This document shows, piece after piece, positions 47,801 to 63,375 of a DNA stretch of 64,000 nucleotides. A model generated the notes under the pieces. That model was not told the DNA's origin. It did not search any database and was given only the letters and a program-made list of their open reading frames with translations. Position 1 is the first letter of the stretch; the number at the start of each line of letters is the position of its first letter. The stretch is from Pogostemon cablin (lineage: Eukaryota; Streptophyta; Magnoliopsida; Lamiales; Lamiaceae), in NCBI GenBank assembly GCA_023678885.1, contig CM043005.1, forward strand, positions 12,452,314 through 12,516,313, in the 5' to 3' direction. A program made the translations under genes and the position numbers.

Positions 47801-50800
47801 TGCATCATGATGAAGAAAATAAGCATCATGATGAAGAAAATAATAATACTGATGAAGAAAATTAGCATCATGATGATGTAAATATGCATTATGATGATGA
47901 AAATATGCTTCATGATGAAGAAAATGAGCATCATGATGAAGGAAATGAGCAACATGATGAAGGAAATGAGCATCAAAATGAAGAAAATGAGCATCATGAT
48001 GAAGAAAATATGCCATCATGATGAAGAAAATGAGCATCATGATGAAGTAAGTGAGCATCATGATGAAGAATATATGCATCATTATGAAGAAAATAATCAT
48101 CATGATGAAGAATATATGCATCATGATGAAGAAAATGAGTATCACAATTAAGAAAATAAGCATCACGATGAATAAAATATGCATCATGACGAAGAAAATG
48201 AGTATCATGATGAAGAAAATTAGCATCATGATGAAGAAAATGAGCATCACGGTCAAGAAAATGAGCATCATGATAATGAAAATATGAATCATAATGAAGA
48301 AAATGAGCATCATGATGAAGAAAATATGCATCATGATGAAGAAAATGAGTATCACGATTAAGAAAATAAGCATCACGATGAATAAAATATGCATCACGAC
48401 GAAGAAAATGAGTATCATGATGAAGAAAATTAGCATCATGAATAAGAAAATGAGCATCACGGTCAAGAAAATGAGCATCATGATAATGAAAATATGCATC
48501 ATAATGAAGAAAATGAGCATCATGATGAAGAAAATATGCATCATGATGAAGAAAATGAGCATCATGATGAAGAAAAAATGCATCATGATGAAGAAAATGA
48601 GCATCATGATGAAGAAAAAATGCATCATGATGAAGAAAATAAGCATCATGATGAAGAAAATAATAATACTGATGAAGAAAATTAGCATTATGATGATGTA
48701 AATATGCATTATAATGATGAAAATATGCTTCATGATGAAGAAAATGAGCAACATGATGAAGGAAATGAGCATCATAATGAAGAAAATGAGCATCATGATG
48801 AAGAAAATATGACATCATGATGAAGAAAATGAGCATCATGATGAAGTAAGTGAGCATCTTGATGAAGAATATATGCATCATTATGAAGAAAATAATCATC
48901 ATGATGAAGAATATATGCATCATGATGAAGAAAATGAGTATCATGATTAAGAAAATAAGCATCACGATGAATAAAATATGCATCACGACGAAGAAAATGA
49001 GTATCATGATGAAGAAAATTAGCATCATGATGAAGAAAATGAGCATCACGGTCAAGAAAATGAGCATCATGATAATGAAAATATGAATCATAATGAAGAA
49101 AATGAGCATCATGATGAAGAAAATATGCATCATGATGAAGAAAATGAGCATCATGATGAAAAAAATATGCATCATGATGAAGAAAATAAGCATCATGATG
49201 AAGAAAATAATAATACTGATGAAGAAAATTAGCTTCATGATGATGTAAATATGCATTATGATGATGAAAATATGCATCATGATGAAGAAATGAGCATCAT
49301 GATGAAGGAAATAAGCAACAGGATGAAGGAAATGAGCATCATGATGAAGAAAATGAGCATTATGATGAAGAAAATATGCATCATGATGAAGAAAATGAGC
49401 ATCATGATGAAGAAAATGATCATCACAATGATGAAAATATGCATCATGATGAAGGAAATGAGCATCATGATGAAGGAAATGAGCATCATGATGAAGAAAA
49501 TATGCATCATCATGAAGGAAATATGCATCATGATGAAGAAAATATGCATCATGATAAAGAATATAAGCATAATGAAGAATAAAATATGAATCATGATGAA
49601 GAAAATGAGTATCATGATGAAGAAAATGATCATCAAGATGAAGAATATATGCATCATGATGAAGAAAATGAGTATCACGATTAAGAAAATAAGCATCACG
49701 ATTAATAAAATATGCATCACGACGAAGAAAATGAGTATCATGATGAAGAAAATGAGCATCACGATGAAGGAAATGAGCATCATGACGAAGAAAATGAGCA
49801 TCATGATGAAGAAAATATGCATATGAAGATAACGAACATCATGATAAAGGAAAAGAGCATCATGATGAACGAAATGAGCATCATGGTTAAGAAAATAAGC
49901 ATCATGATGAAAAAATATGCATCACGATGAAGAAAATGAGAATCATGATGAAGAAAATATTCATCATGATGAAGAAAATGAGCATCATGATAAAGTAAAT
50001 GAGCATCATGATAAAGAAAATATGCATCACGATAAAGAAAGTAGGCATCACGATGAAGAAAATTAGCATCATGATGAATAAAATATGCATCATGATGAAG
50101 AAAATGAGCATCACGATGAAGAAAATGAGTATAGTGATGAAGAAAATATGCATCATTATGAAGAAAATGAGCATCATAAAGAATAAAATGAGCATCATAA
50201 TGAAGAAAATATGCATCATGATGCAGAAAATGAGCAACATGATGAAGAAAATATGCATCATTATGAAAAAATACGCATCATGATGAATAAAGTAAGCATC
50301 ATGAAGAATAAAATATGAATCATGATGAAGAAAATGAGTATCATTATAAAGAAAATGAGCATCATAATGATGAATATATCCATCATGATGAAGAAAATGA
50401 GCATTATGATGAAGGAAATGAGAATCATGATCAAGGATATGAGCATCATGATGAATAAAATATACATCATGATGAATAAAATGAGCATCATCTTGATGAA
50501 AAAATATGCATCACGATGAAGAAAATGATCATCATGATGAAGTAAGTGAGCATCATGATGAAGAAAATGAGAATCATGATGAAGAATATATGCATCATTA
50601 TGAAGAAAATGATAATCATGATGAAGAATATATGCATCATGGTGAAGAAAATGAGTATCACGATTAAGAAAATAAGCATCACGATGAATAAAATATGCAT
50701 CACGACGAAGAAAATGAGTATCATGATGAAGAAAATTAGCATCATGATGAAGAAAATGAGCATCACGGTCAAGAAAATGAGCATCATGATAATGAAAATA

Positions 50801-52545
50801 TGCATCATAATGAAGAAAATGAGCATCATGATGAAGAAAATATGCATCATGATGAAGAAAATGAGCATCATGATGAAGAAAAAATGCATCATGATGAAGA
50901 AAATAAGCATCATGATGAAGAAAATAATAATACTGATGAAGAAAATTAGCATCATGATGATGTAAATATGCATTATGATGATGAAAATATGCTTCATGAT
51001 GAAGAAAATGAGCATCATGATGAAGGAAATGAGCAACATGATGAAGGAAATGAGCATCATAATGAAGAAAATGAGCATCATGATGAAGAAAATATGCCAT
51101 CATGATGAAGAAAATGAGCATCATGATGAAGTAAGTGAGCATCATGATGAAGAATATATGCATCATTATGAAGAAAATAATCATCATGATGAAGAATATA
51201 TGCATCATGATGAAGAAAATGAGTATCACAATTAAGAAAATAAGCATCACGATGAATAAAATATGCATCACGACGAAGAAAATGAGTATCATGATGAAGA
51301 AAATTAGCATCATGATGAAGAAAATGAGCATCACGGTCAAGAAAATGAGCATCATGATAATGAAAATATGCATCATAATGAAGAAAATGAGCATCATGAT
51401 GAAGAAAATATGCATCATGATGAAGAAAATGAGCATCATGATGAAGATAATATGCATCATGATGAAGAAAATAAGCATCATGATGAAGAAAATAATAATA
51501 CTGATGAAGAAAATTAGCTTCATGATGATGTAAATATGCATTATGATGATGAAAATATACATCATGATGAAGAAATGAGCATCATGATGAAGGAAATAAG
51601 CAACATGATGAAGGAAATGAGCATCATGATGAAGAAAATGAGCATTATGATGAAGAAAATATGCATCATGATGAAGAAAATGAGCATCATGATGAAGAAA
51701 ATGATCATCACAATGATGAAAATATGCATCATGATGAAGGAAATGAGCATCATGATGAAGGAAATGAGCATCATCATGAAGAAAATATGCATCATGATGA
51801 AGAAAATATGCATAATGATGAAGAATATAAGCATCATGAAGAATAAAATATGAATCATGATGAAGAAAATGAGTATCATTATGAAGAAAATGATCATCAT
51901 GATGAAGAATATATGCATCATGATGAAGAAAATGAGTATCACGATTAAGAAAATAAGCATCACGATGAATAAAATATGCATCACGACGAAGAAAATGAGT
52001 ATCATGATGAAGAAAATGAGCATCACGATGAAGGAAATGAGCATCATGACGAAGAAACTGAGCATCATGATGAAGAAAATATACATCATCATGAAGAAAA
52101 TATGCTTATGAAGATAACGAACATCATGATAAAGGAAAAGAGCATCATGATGAACGAAATGAGCATCATGATTAAGAAAATAAGCATCATGATGAAAAAA
52201 ATATGCATCACGATGAAGAAAATGAGAATCATGATGAAGAAAATATTCATCATGATGAAGAAAATGAGCATCATGATAACGTAAATGAGCATCATGATAA
52301 ATAAAATATGCATCACGATAAAGAAAGTATGTATCACGATGAAGAAAATTAGCATCATGATGAATAAAATATGCATCATGATGAAGAAAATGAGCATCAC
52401 GATGAAGAAAATGAGTATAATGATGAAGAAAATATGCATCATTATGAAGAAAATGAGCATCATGAAGAAGAAAATGAGCATCATAATGAAGAAAATATGC
52501 ATCATGATGCAGAAAATGAGCAACATGAAGAAGAAAATATGCATC
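34080..52545 (+). repeat. 9.2-kb tandem duplication (two copies)
   Basis: About 34.08-43.27 kb and 43.27-52.54 kb match in full monomer order. The offset is 9,191 bp at the start, 9,212 from about 43.8 kb (an extra CACGGTCAAG monomer at 43774-43814), 9,254 by 49.3 kb and 9,275 at the end, so the copies differ only by whole-monomer indels and rare substitutions (for example 36919 against 46131). Each copy contains several shorter higher-order repeats, so this is a second level of duplication. Confidence 0.85.
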
Positions 52546-55500
52546 ATGATGAAAAAATATGCATCATGATGAATAAAGTAAGCATCATGAAGAATAAAAT
52601 ATGAATCATGATGAAGAAAATGAGTATCATTATAAAGAAAATGAGCATCATAATGATGAATATATCCATCATGATGAAGAAAATGAGCATTATGATGAAG
52701 GAAATGAGAATCATGATCAAGGATATGAGCATCATGATGAATAAAATATACATCATGATGAATAAAATGAGCATCATCTTGATGAAAAAATATGCATCAC
52801 GATGAAGAAAATGATCATCATGATGAAGTAAGTGAGCATCATGATGAAGAAAATGAGAATCATGATGAAGAATATATGCATCATTATGAAGAAAATGATC
52901 ATCATGATGAAGAATATATGCATCATGATGAAGAAAATGAGTATCACGATTAAGAAAATAAGCATCACGATGAATAAAATATGCATCACGATGAAGAAAA
53001 TGAGTATCATGATGAAGAAAATTAGCCTCATGATGAAGAAAATGAGCATCACGGTCAAGAAAATGAGCATCATGATAATGAAAATATGCATCATAATGAA
53101 GAAAATGAGCATCATGATGAAGAAAATATGCATCATGATGAAGAAAATGAGCATCATGATTAAGAAAAAATGCATCATGATGAAGAAAATAAGCATCATG
53201 ATGAAGAAAATAATAATACTGATGAAGAAAATTAGCATCATGATGATGTAAATATGCATTATAATGATGAAAATATGCTTCATGATGAAGAAAATGAGCA
53301 TCATGATGAAGGAAATGAGCAACATGATGAAGGAAATGAGCATCATAATGAAGAAAATGAGCATCATGATGAAGAAAATATGCCATCATGATGAAGAAAA
53401 TGAGCATCATGATGAAGTAAGTGAGCATCATGATGAAGAATATATGCATCATTATGAAGAAAATAATCATCATGATGAAGAATATATGCATCATGACGAA
53501 GAAAATGAGTATCACAATTAAGAAAATAAGCATCGCGATGAATAAAATATGCATCACGACGAAGAAAATTTGTATCATGATGAAGAAAATTAGCATCATG
53601 ATGAAGAAAATGAGCATCACGGTCAAGAAAATGAGCATCATGATAATGAAAATATGCATCATAATGAAGAAAATGAGCATCATGATGAAGAAAATATGCA
53701 TCATGATGAAGAAAATGAGCATCATGATGAAGAAAATATGCATCATGATGAAGAAAATAAGCATCATGATGAAGAAAATAATAATACTGATGAAGAAAAT
53801 TAGCTTCATGATGATGTAAATATGCATTATGATGATGAAAATATGCATCATGATGAAGAAATGAGCATCATGATGAAGGAAATAAGAAACAGGATGAAGG
53901 AAATGAGCATCATGATGAAGAAAATGAGCATTATGATGAAGAAAATATGCATCATGATGAAGAAAATGAGCATCATGATGAAGAAAATGATCATCACAAT
54001 GATGAAAATATGCATCATGATGAAGGAAATGAGCATCATGATGAAGGAAATGAGCATCATGATGAAGAAAATATGCATCATCATGAAGAAAATATGCATT
54101 ATGATGAAGAAAATATGCATCATGATGAAGAATATAAGCATCATGAAGAATACAATATGAATCATGATGAAGAAAATGAGTATCATGATGAAGAAAATGA
54201 TCATCATGATGAAGAATATATGCATCATGATGAAGAAAATGAGTATCATGATTAAGAAAATAAGCATCACGATGAATAAAATATGCATCACGACGAAGAA
54301 AATGAGTATCATGATGAAGAAAATGAGCATCACGATGAAGGAAATGAGCATCATGACGAAGAAAATGAGGATCATGATGAAGAAAATATACATCATCATG
54401 AAGAAAATATGCATATGAAGATAACGAACATCATGATAAAGGAAAAGAGCATCATGATGAACGAAATGAGCATCATGATTAAGAAAATAAGCATCATGAT
54501 GAAAAAAATATGCATCACGATGAAGAAAATGAGAATCATGATGAAGAAAATATTCATCATGATGAAGAAAATTAGCATCATGATAAAGTAAATGAGCATC
54601 ATGATAAAGAAAATATGCATCACGATAAAGAAAGTATGTATCACGATGAAGAAAATTAGCATCATGATGAATAAAATATGCATCATGATGAAGAAAATGA
54701 GCATCACGATGAAGAAAATGAGTATAATGATGAAGAAAATATGCATCATTATGAAGAAAATGAGCATCATGAAGAAGAAAATGAGCATCATAATGAAGAA
54801 AATATGCATCATGATGCAGAAAATGAGCAACATGATGAAGAAAATATGCATCATGATGAAAAAATATGCATCATGATGAATAAAGTAAGCATCATGAAGA
54901 ATAAAATATGAATCATGATGAAGAAAATGAGTATCATTATAAAGAAAATGAGCATCATAATGATGAATATATCCATCATGATGAAGAAAATGAGCATTAT
55001 GATGAAGGAAATGAGAATCATGATCAAGGATATGAGCATCATGATGAATAAAATATACATCATGATGAATAAAATGAGCATCATCTTGATGAAAAAATAT
55101 GCATCACGATGAAGAAAATGATCATCATGATGAAGTAAGTGAGCATCATGATGAAGAAAATGAGAATCATGATGAAGAATATATGCATCATTATGAAGAA
55201 AATGATCATCATGATGAAGAATATATGCATCATGATGAAGAAAATGAGTATCACGATTAAGAAAATAAGCATCACGATGAATAAAATATGCATCACGATG
55301 AAGAAAATGAGTATCATGATGAAGAAAATTAGCCTCATGATGAAGAAAATGAGCATCACGGTCAAGAAAATGAGCATCATGATAATGAAAATATGCATCA
55401 TAATGAAGAAAATGAGCATCATGATGAAGAAAATATGCATCATGATGAGGAAAATGAGCATCATGATGAAGAAAAAATGCATCATGATGAAGAAAATAAG

Positions 55501-57391
55501 CATCATGATGAAGAAAATAATAATACTGATGAAGAAAATTAGCATCATAATGATGTAAATATGCATTATGATGATGAAAATATGCTTCATGATGAAGAAA
55601 ATGAGCATCATGATGAAGGAAATGAGCAACATGATGAAGGAAATGAGCATCATAATGAAGAAAATGAGCATCATGATGAAGAAAATATGCCATCATGATG
55701 AAGAAAATGAGCATCATGATGAAGTAAGTGAGCATCATGATGAAGAATATATGCATCATTATGAAGAAAATAATCATCATGATGAAGAATATATGCATCA
55801 TGAAGAAGAAAATGAGTATCACAATTAAGAAAATAAGCATCACGATGAATAAAATATGCATCACGACGAAGAAAATGAGTATCATGATGAAGAAAATTAG
55901 CATCATGATGAAGAAAATGAGCATCACGGTCAAGAAAATGAGCATCATGATAATGAAAATATGCATCATAATGAAGAAAATGAGCATCATGACGAAGAAA
56001 ATATGCATCATGATGAAGAAAATGAGCATCATGATGAAGAAAATATGCATCATGATGAAGAAAATAAGCATAATGATGAAGAAAATAATAATACTGATGA
56101 AGAAAATTAGCTTCATCATGATGTAAATATGCATTATGATGATGAAAATATGCATAATGATGAAGAAATGAGCATCATGATAAAGGAAATAAGCAACAGG
56201 ATGAAGGAAATGAGCATCATGATGAAGAAAATGAGCATTATGATGAAGAAAATATGCATCATGATGAAGAAAATGAGCATCATGATGAAGAAAATGATCA
56301 TCACAATGATGAAAATATGCATCATGATGAAGGAAATGAGCATCATGATGAAGGAAATGAGCATCATGATGAAGAAAATATGCATCATCATGAAGAAAAT
56401 ATGCATCATCATGAAGAAAATATGCATCATGATGAAGAATATAAGCATCATGAAGAATAAAATATGAATTATGATGAAGAAAATGAGTATCATGATGAAG
56501 AAAATGATCATCATGATGAAGAATATATGCATCATGATGAAGAAAATTAGTATCACGATTAAGAAAATAAGCATCACGATGAATAAAATATGCATCACGA
56601 CGAAGAAAATGAATATCATGATGAAGAAAATGAGCATCACGATGAAGGAAATGAGCATCATGACGAAGAAAATGAGGATCATGATGAAGAAAATATACAT
56701 CATCATGAAGAAAATATGCATATGAAGATAACGAACATCATGATAAAGGAAAAGAGCATCATGATGAACGAAATGAGCATCATGATTAAGAAAATAAGCA
56801 TCATGATGAAAAAAATATGCATCACGATGAAGAAAATGAGAATCATGATGAAGAAAATATTCATCATGATGAAGAAAATGAGCATCATGATAACGTAAAT
56901 GAGCATCATGATAAATAAAATATGCATCACGATAAAGAAAGTATGTATCACGATGAAGAAAATTAGCATCATGATGAATAAAATATGCATCATGATGAAG
57001 AAAATGAGCATCACGATGAAGAAAATGAGTATAATGATGAAGAAAATATGCATCATTATGAAGAAAATGAGCATCATGAAGAAGAAAATGAGCATCATAA
57101 TGAAGAAAATATGCATCATGATGCAGAAAATGAGCAACATGATGAAGAAAATATGCATCATGATGAAAAAATATGCATCATGATGAATAAAGTAAGCATC
57201 ATGAAGAATAAAATATGAATCATGATGAAGAAAATGAGTATCATTATAAAGAAAATGAGCATCATAATGATGAATATATCCATCATGATGAAGAAAATGA
57301 GCATTATGATGAAGGAAATGAGAATCATGATCAAGGATATGAGCATCATGATGAATAAAATATACATCATGATGAATAAAATGAGCATCAT
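50492..57391 (+). repeat. Three consecutive full-length higher-order repeats (2,286-2,307 bp)
   Basis: The marker CTTGATGAAAAAATATGC occurs at 50492, 52778, 55085 and 57392, giving periods of 2,286, 2,307 and 2,307 bp (about 109-110 monomers). Other markers keep the same spacing: GCATATGAAGATAACGAAC near 49.8, 52.1, 54.4 and 56.7 kb; the 22-bp monomer ATGCCATCATG near 51.1, 53.4 and 55.7 kb; the 20-bp monomer GAAGAAATGAG near 51.6, 53.9 and 56.2 kb. This is the clearest view of the basic repeat unit of the array. Confidence 0.85.
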
Positions 57392-60300
57392 CTTGATGAA
57401 AAAATATGCATCACGATGAAGAAAATGATCATCATGATGAAGTAAGTGAGCATCATGATGAAGAAAATGAGAATCATGATGAAGAATATATGCATCATTA
57501 TGAAGAAAATGATCATCATGATGAAGAATATATGCATCATGATGAAGAAAATAAGTATCACGATTAAGAAAATAAGCATCACGATGAATAAAATATGCAT
57601 CACGACGAAGAAAATAAGTATCATGATGAAGAAAATTAGCATCATGATGAAGAAAATGAGCATCACGGTCAAGAAAATGAGAATCATGATAATGAAAATA
57701 TGCATCATAATGAAGAAAATGAGCATCATGATGAAGAAAATATGCATCATGATGAGGAAAATGAGCATCATGATGAAGAAAAAATGCATCATGATGAAGA
57801 AAATAAGCATCATGATGAAGAAAATAATAATACTGATGAAGAAAATTAGCATCATGATGATGTAAATATGCATTATGATGATGAAAATATGCTTCATGAT
57901 GAATAAAAGGAGCATCATGATGATGGAAATGAGCAACATGATGAAGGAAATGAGCATCATGATGAAGTAAGTGAGCATCATGATGAAGAATATATGCATC
58001 ATTATGAAGAAAATAATCATCATGATGAAGAATATATGCATCATGATGAAGAAAATGAGTATCACAATTAAGAAAATAAGCATCACGATGAATAAAATAT
58101 GCATCACGACGAAGAAAATGAGTATCATGATGAAGAAAATTAGCATCATGAAGAAAAAAATGAGCATCACGGTCAAGAAAATGAGCATTATGATAATAAA
58201 AATATGCATCATAATGAAGAAAATGAGCATCATGATGAAGAAAATATGCATCATGATGAAGAATATGAGCATCATGATGAAGAAAATATACATCATGATG
58301 AAGAAAATAAGCATCATGATGAAGAAAATAATAATACTGATGAAGAAAATTAGCTTCATGATGATGTAAATATGCATTATGATGACGAAAATATGCATCA
58401 TGATGAAGAAATGAGCATCATGATGAAGGAAATAAGCAACAGGATGAAGGAAATGAGCATCATGATGAAGAAAATGAGCATTATGATGAAGAAAATATGC
58501 ATCATGATGAAGAAAATGAGCATCATGATGATGAAAATGATCATCACAATGATGAAAATATGCATCATGATGAAGGAAATGAGCATCATGATGAAGAAAA
58601 TGAGCATCATGATGAAGAAAATATGCATCATCATGAAGAAAATATGCATCATGATGAAAAAAATATGCAACATGATGAAGAATATAAGCATCATGAAGAA
58701 TAAAATATGAATCATGATGAAGAAAATGAATATCATGATGAAGAAAATGATCATCATGATGAAGAATATATGCATCATGATGAAGAAAATGAGTATCACG
58801 ATTAAGAAAATAAGCATCACGATGAATAAAATATGCATCACGACGAAGAAAATGAGTATCATGATGAAGAAAATTAGCATCACGATGAAGGAAATGAGCA
58901 TCATGACGAAGAAAATAAGCATCATGATGAAGAAAATATACATCATCATGAAGAAAATATGCATATGAAGATAAAGAACATCATAATAAAGGAAAAGAGC
59001 ATCATGATGAACGAAATGAGCATCATGATTAAGAAAATAAGCATCATGATGAAAAAAATATGCATCACGATGAAGAAAATGAGTATAATGATGAAGAAAA
59101 TATGCATCATTATGAAGAAAATGAGCATCATGAAGAAGAAAATGAGCATCATAATGAAGAAAATATGCATCATGATGCAGAAAATTAGCAACATGATGAA
59201 GAAAATATGCATCATGATGAAAAAATATGCATTATGATGAATAAAGTAAGCATCATGAAGAATAAAATATGAATCATGATGAAGAAAATGAGTATCATTA
59301 TAAAGAAAATGAGCATCCTAATGATGAATATATCCATCATGATGAAGAAAATGAGCATTATGATGAAGGAAATGAGAATCATGATCATGGATATGAGCAT
59401 CATGATGAATAAAATATACATCATGATGAATAAAATGAGCATCATCTTGATGAAAAAATATGCATCACGATGAAGAAAATGATCATCATGATGAAGTAAG
59501 TGAGCATCATGATGAAGAAAATGAGCATCATGATGAAGAATATATGCATCATTATGAAGAAAATGATCATCATGATGAAGAATATATGCATCATGGTGAA
59601 GAAAATGAGTATCACGATTAAGAAAATAAGCATCACGATGAATAAAATATGCATCACGACGAAGAAAATGAGTATCATGATAAAGAAAATTAGCATCATG
59701 ATGAAGAAAATGAGCATCACGGTCAAGAAAATGAGCATCATGATAATGAAAATATGCATCATAATGAAGAAAATGAGCATCATGATGAAGAAAATATGCA
59801 TCATGATGAAGAAAATGAGCATCATGATGAAGAAAATATGCATCATGATGAAGAAAATAAGCATAATGATGAAGAAAATAATAATACTGATGAAGAAAAT
59901 TAGCTTCATCATGATGTAAATATGCATTATGATGATGAAAATATGCATCATGATGAAGAAATGAGCATCATGATGAAGGAAATAAGCAACAGGATGAAGG
60001 AAATGAGCATCATGATGAAGAAAATGAGCATTATGATGAAGAAAATATGCATCATGATGAAGAAAATGAGCATCATGATGAAGAAAATGATCATCACAAT
60101 GATGAAAATATGCATCATGATGAAGGAAATGAGCATCATGATGAAGGAAATGAGCATCATGATGAAGAAAATATGCATCATCATGAAGAAAATATGCATC
60201 ATGATGAAGAAAATATGCATCATGATGAAGAATATAAGCATCATGAAGAATAAAATATGAATCATGATGAAGAAAATGAGTATCATGATGAAGAAAATGA

Positions 60301-61184
60301 TCATCATGATGAAGAATATATGCATCATGATGAAGAAAATGAGTATCACGATTAAGAAAATAAGCATCACGATGAATAAAATATGCATCACGACGAAGAA
60401 AATGAATATCATGATGAAGAAAATGAGCATCACGATGAAGGAAATGAGCATCATGACGAAGAAAATGAGGATCATGATGAAGAAAATATACATCATCATG
60501 AAGAAATTATGCATATGAAGATAACGAACATCATGATAAAGGAAAAGAGCATCATGATGAACGAAATGAGCATCATGATTAAGAAAATAAGCATCATGAT
60601 GAAAAAAATATGCATCACAATGAAGAAAATGAGAATCATGATGAAGAAAATATTCATCATGATGAAGAAAATGAGCATCATGATAAAGTGAATGAGCATC
60701 ATGATAAAGAAAATATGCATCACGATAAAGAAAGTATGTATCACGATGAAGAAAATTAGCATCATGATGAATAAAATATGCATCATGATGAAGAAAATGA
60801 GCATCACGATGAAGAAAATGAGTATAATGATGAAGAAAATATGCATCATTATGAAGAAAATGAGCATCATGAAGAAGAAAATGAGCATCATAATGAAGAA
60901 AATATGCATCATGATGCAGAAAATGAGCAACATGATGAAGAAAATATGCATCATGATGAAAAAATATGCATCATGATGAATAAAGTAAGCATCATGAAGA
61001 ATAAAATATGAATCATGATGAAGAAAATGAGTATCATTATAAAGAAAATGAGCATCATAATGATGAATATATCCATCATGATGAAGAAAATGAGCATTAT
61101 GATGAAGGAAATGAGAATCATAATCAAGGATATGAGCATCATGATGAATAAAATATACATCATGATGAATAAAATGAGCATCAT

Positions 61185-63375
61185 CTTGATGAAAAAATAA
61201 GCATCACGATGAAGAAAATGATCATCATGATGAAGTAAGTGAGCATCATGATGAAGAAAATGAGAATCATGATGAAGAATATATGCATCATTATGAAGAA
61301 AATGATCATCATGATGAAGAATATATGCATCATGATGAAGAAAATAAGTATCACGATTAAGAAAATAAGCATCACGATGAATAAAATATGCATCACGACG
61401 AAGAAAATGAGTATCATGATGAAGAAAATTAGCATCATGATGAAGAAAATGAGCATCACGGTCAAGAAAATGAGAATCATGATAATGAAAATTTGCATCA
61501 TAATGAAGAAAATGAGCATCATGATGAAGAAAATATGCATCATGATGAGGAAAATGAGCATCATGATGAAGAAAAAATGCATCATGATGAAGAAAATAAG
61601 CATCATGATGAAGAAAATAATAATACTGATGAAGAAAATTAGCATCATGATGATGTAAATATGCATTATGATGATGTAAATATGCTTCATGATGAAGAAA
61701 ATGAGCATCATGATGAAGGAAATGAGCAACATGATGAAGGAAATGAGCATCATAATGAAGAAAATGAGCATCATGATGAAGAAAATATGCCATCATGATG
61801 AAGAAAATGAGCATCATGATGAAGTAAGTGAGCATCATGATGAAGAATATATGCATCATTATGAAGAAAATAATCATCATGATGAAGAATATATGCATCA
61901 TGATGAAGAAAATGAGTATCACAATTAAGAAAATAAGCATCACGATGAATAAAATATGCATCACGACGAAGAAAATGAGTATCATGATGAAGAAAATTAG
62001 CATCATGATGAAGAAAATGAGCATCACGGTCTAGAAAATGAGCATCATGATAATGAAAATATGCATCATAATGAAGAAAATGAGCATCATGATGAAGAAA
62101 ATATGCATCATGATGAAGAAAATGAGTATCATTATAAAGAAAATGAGCATCATAATGATGAATATATCCATCATGATGAAGAAAATGAGCATTATGATGA
62201 AGGAAATGAGAATCATAATCAAGGATATGAGCATCATGATGAATAAAATATACATCATGATGAATAAAATGAGCATCATCTTGATGAAAAAATATGCATC
62301 ACGATGAAGAAAATGATCATCATGATGAAGTAAGTGAGCATCATGATGAAGAAAATGAGAATCATGATGAAGAATATATGCATCATTATGAAGAAAATGA
62401 TCATCATGATGAAGAATATATGCATCATGATGAAGAAAATAAGTATCACGATTAAGAAAATAAGCATCACGATGAATAAAATATGCATCACGACGAAGAA
62501 AATGAGTATCATGATGAAGAAAATTAGCATCATGATGAAGAAAATGAGCATCACGGTCAAGAAAATGAGAATCATGATAATGAAAATTTGCATCATAATG
62601 AAGAAAATGAGCATCATGATGAAGAAAATATGCATCATGATGAGGAAAATGAGCATCATGATGAAGAAAAAATGCATCATGATGAAGAAAATAAGCATCA
62701 TGATGAAGAAAATAATAATACTGATGAAGAAAATTAGCATCATGATGATGTAAATATGCATTATGATGATGAAAATATGCTTCATGATGAAGAAAATGAG
62801 CATCATGATGAAGGAAATGAGCAACATGATGAAGGAAATGAGCATCATAATGAAGAAAATGAGCATCATGATGAAGAAAATATGCCATCATGATGAAGAA
62901 AATGAGCATCATGATGAAGTAAGTGAGCATCATGATGAAGAATATATGCATCATTAAGAAGAAAATAATCATCATGATGAAGAATATATGCATCATGATG
63001 AAGAAAATGAGTATGACAATTAAGAAAATAAGCATCACGATGAATAAAATATGCATCACGACAAAGAAAATGAGTATCATGATGAAGAAAATTAGCATCA
63101 TGAAGAAAAAAATGAGCATCACGGTCAAGAAAATGAGCATTATGATAATAAAAATATGCATCATAATGAAGAAAATGAGCATCATGATGAAGAAAATATG
63201 CATCATGATGAAGAATATGAGCATCATGATGAAGAAAATATACATCATGATGAAGAAAATAAGCATCATGATGAAGAAAATAATAATACTGATGAAGAAA
63301 ATTAGCTTCATGATGATGTAAATATGCATTATGATGACGAAAATATGCATCATGATGAAGAAATGAGCATCATGA
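61185..63375 (+). repeat. 1,095-bp tandem duplication near the right end
   Basis: 61239-61658 and 62334-62753 encode the same monomer order at an offset of 1,095 bp, and the marker CTTGATGAAAAAATA recurs at about 61185 and 62280. The first copy has AAGCATCACG where other copies have ATGCATCACG. Beyond it, 62923-63662 matches 57971-58710 at an offset of 4,952 bp. Confidence 0.75.

Noticed and set aside
34080..52545. Assembly artefact as the explanation of the 9.2-kb duplication
   Set aside because: Not excluded, but the copies differ by several whole-monomer indels and substitutions, which argues against a simple duplicated contig; long reads would decide.
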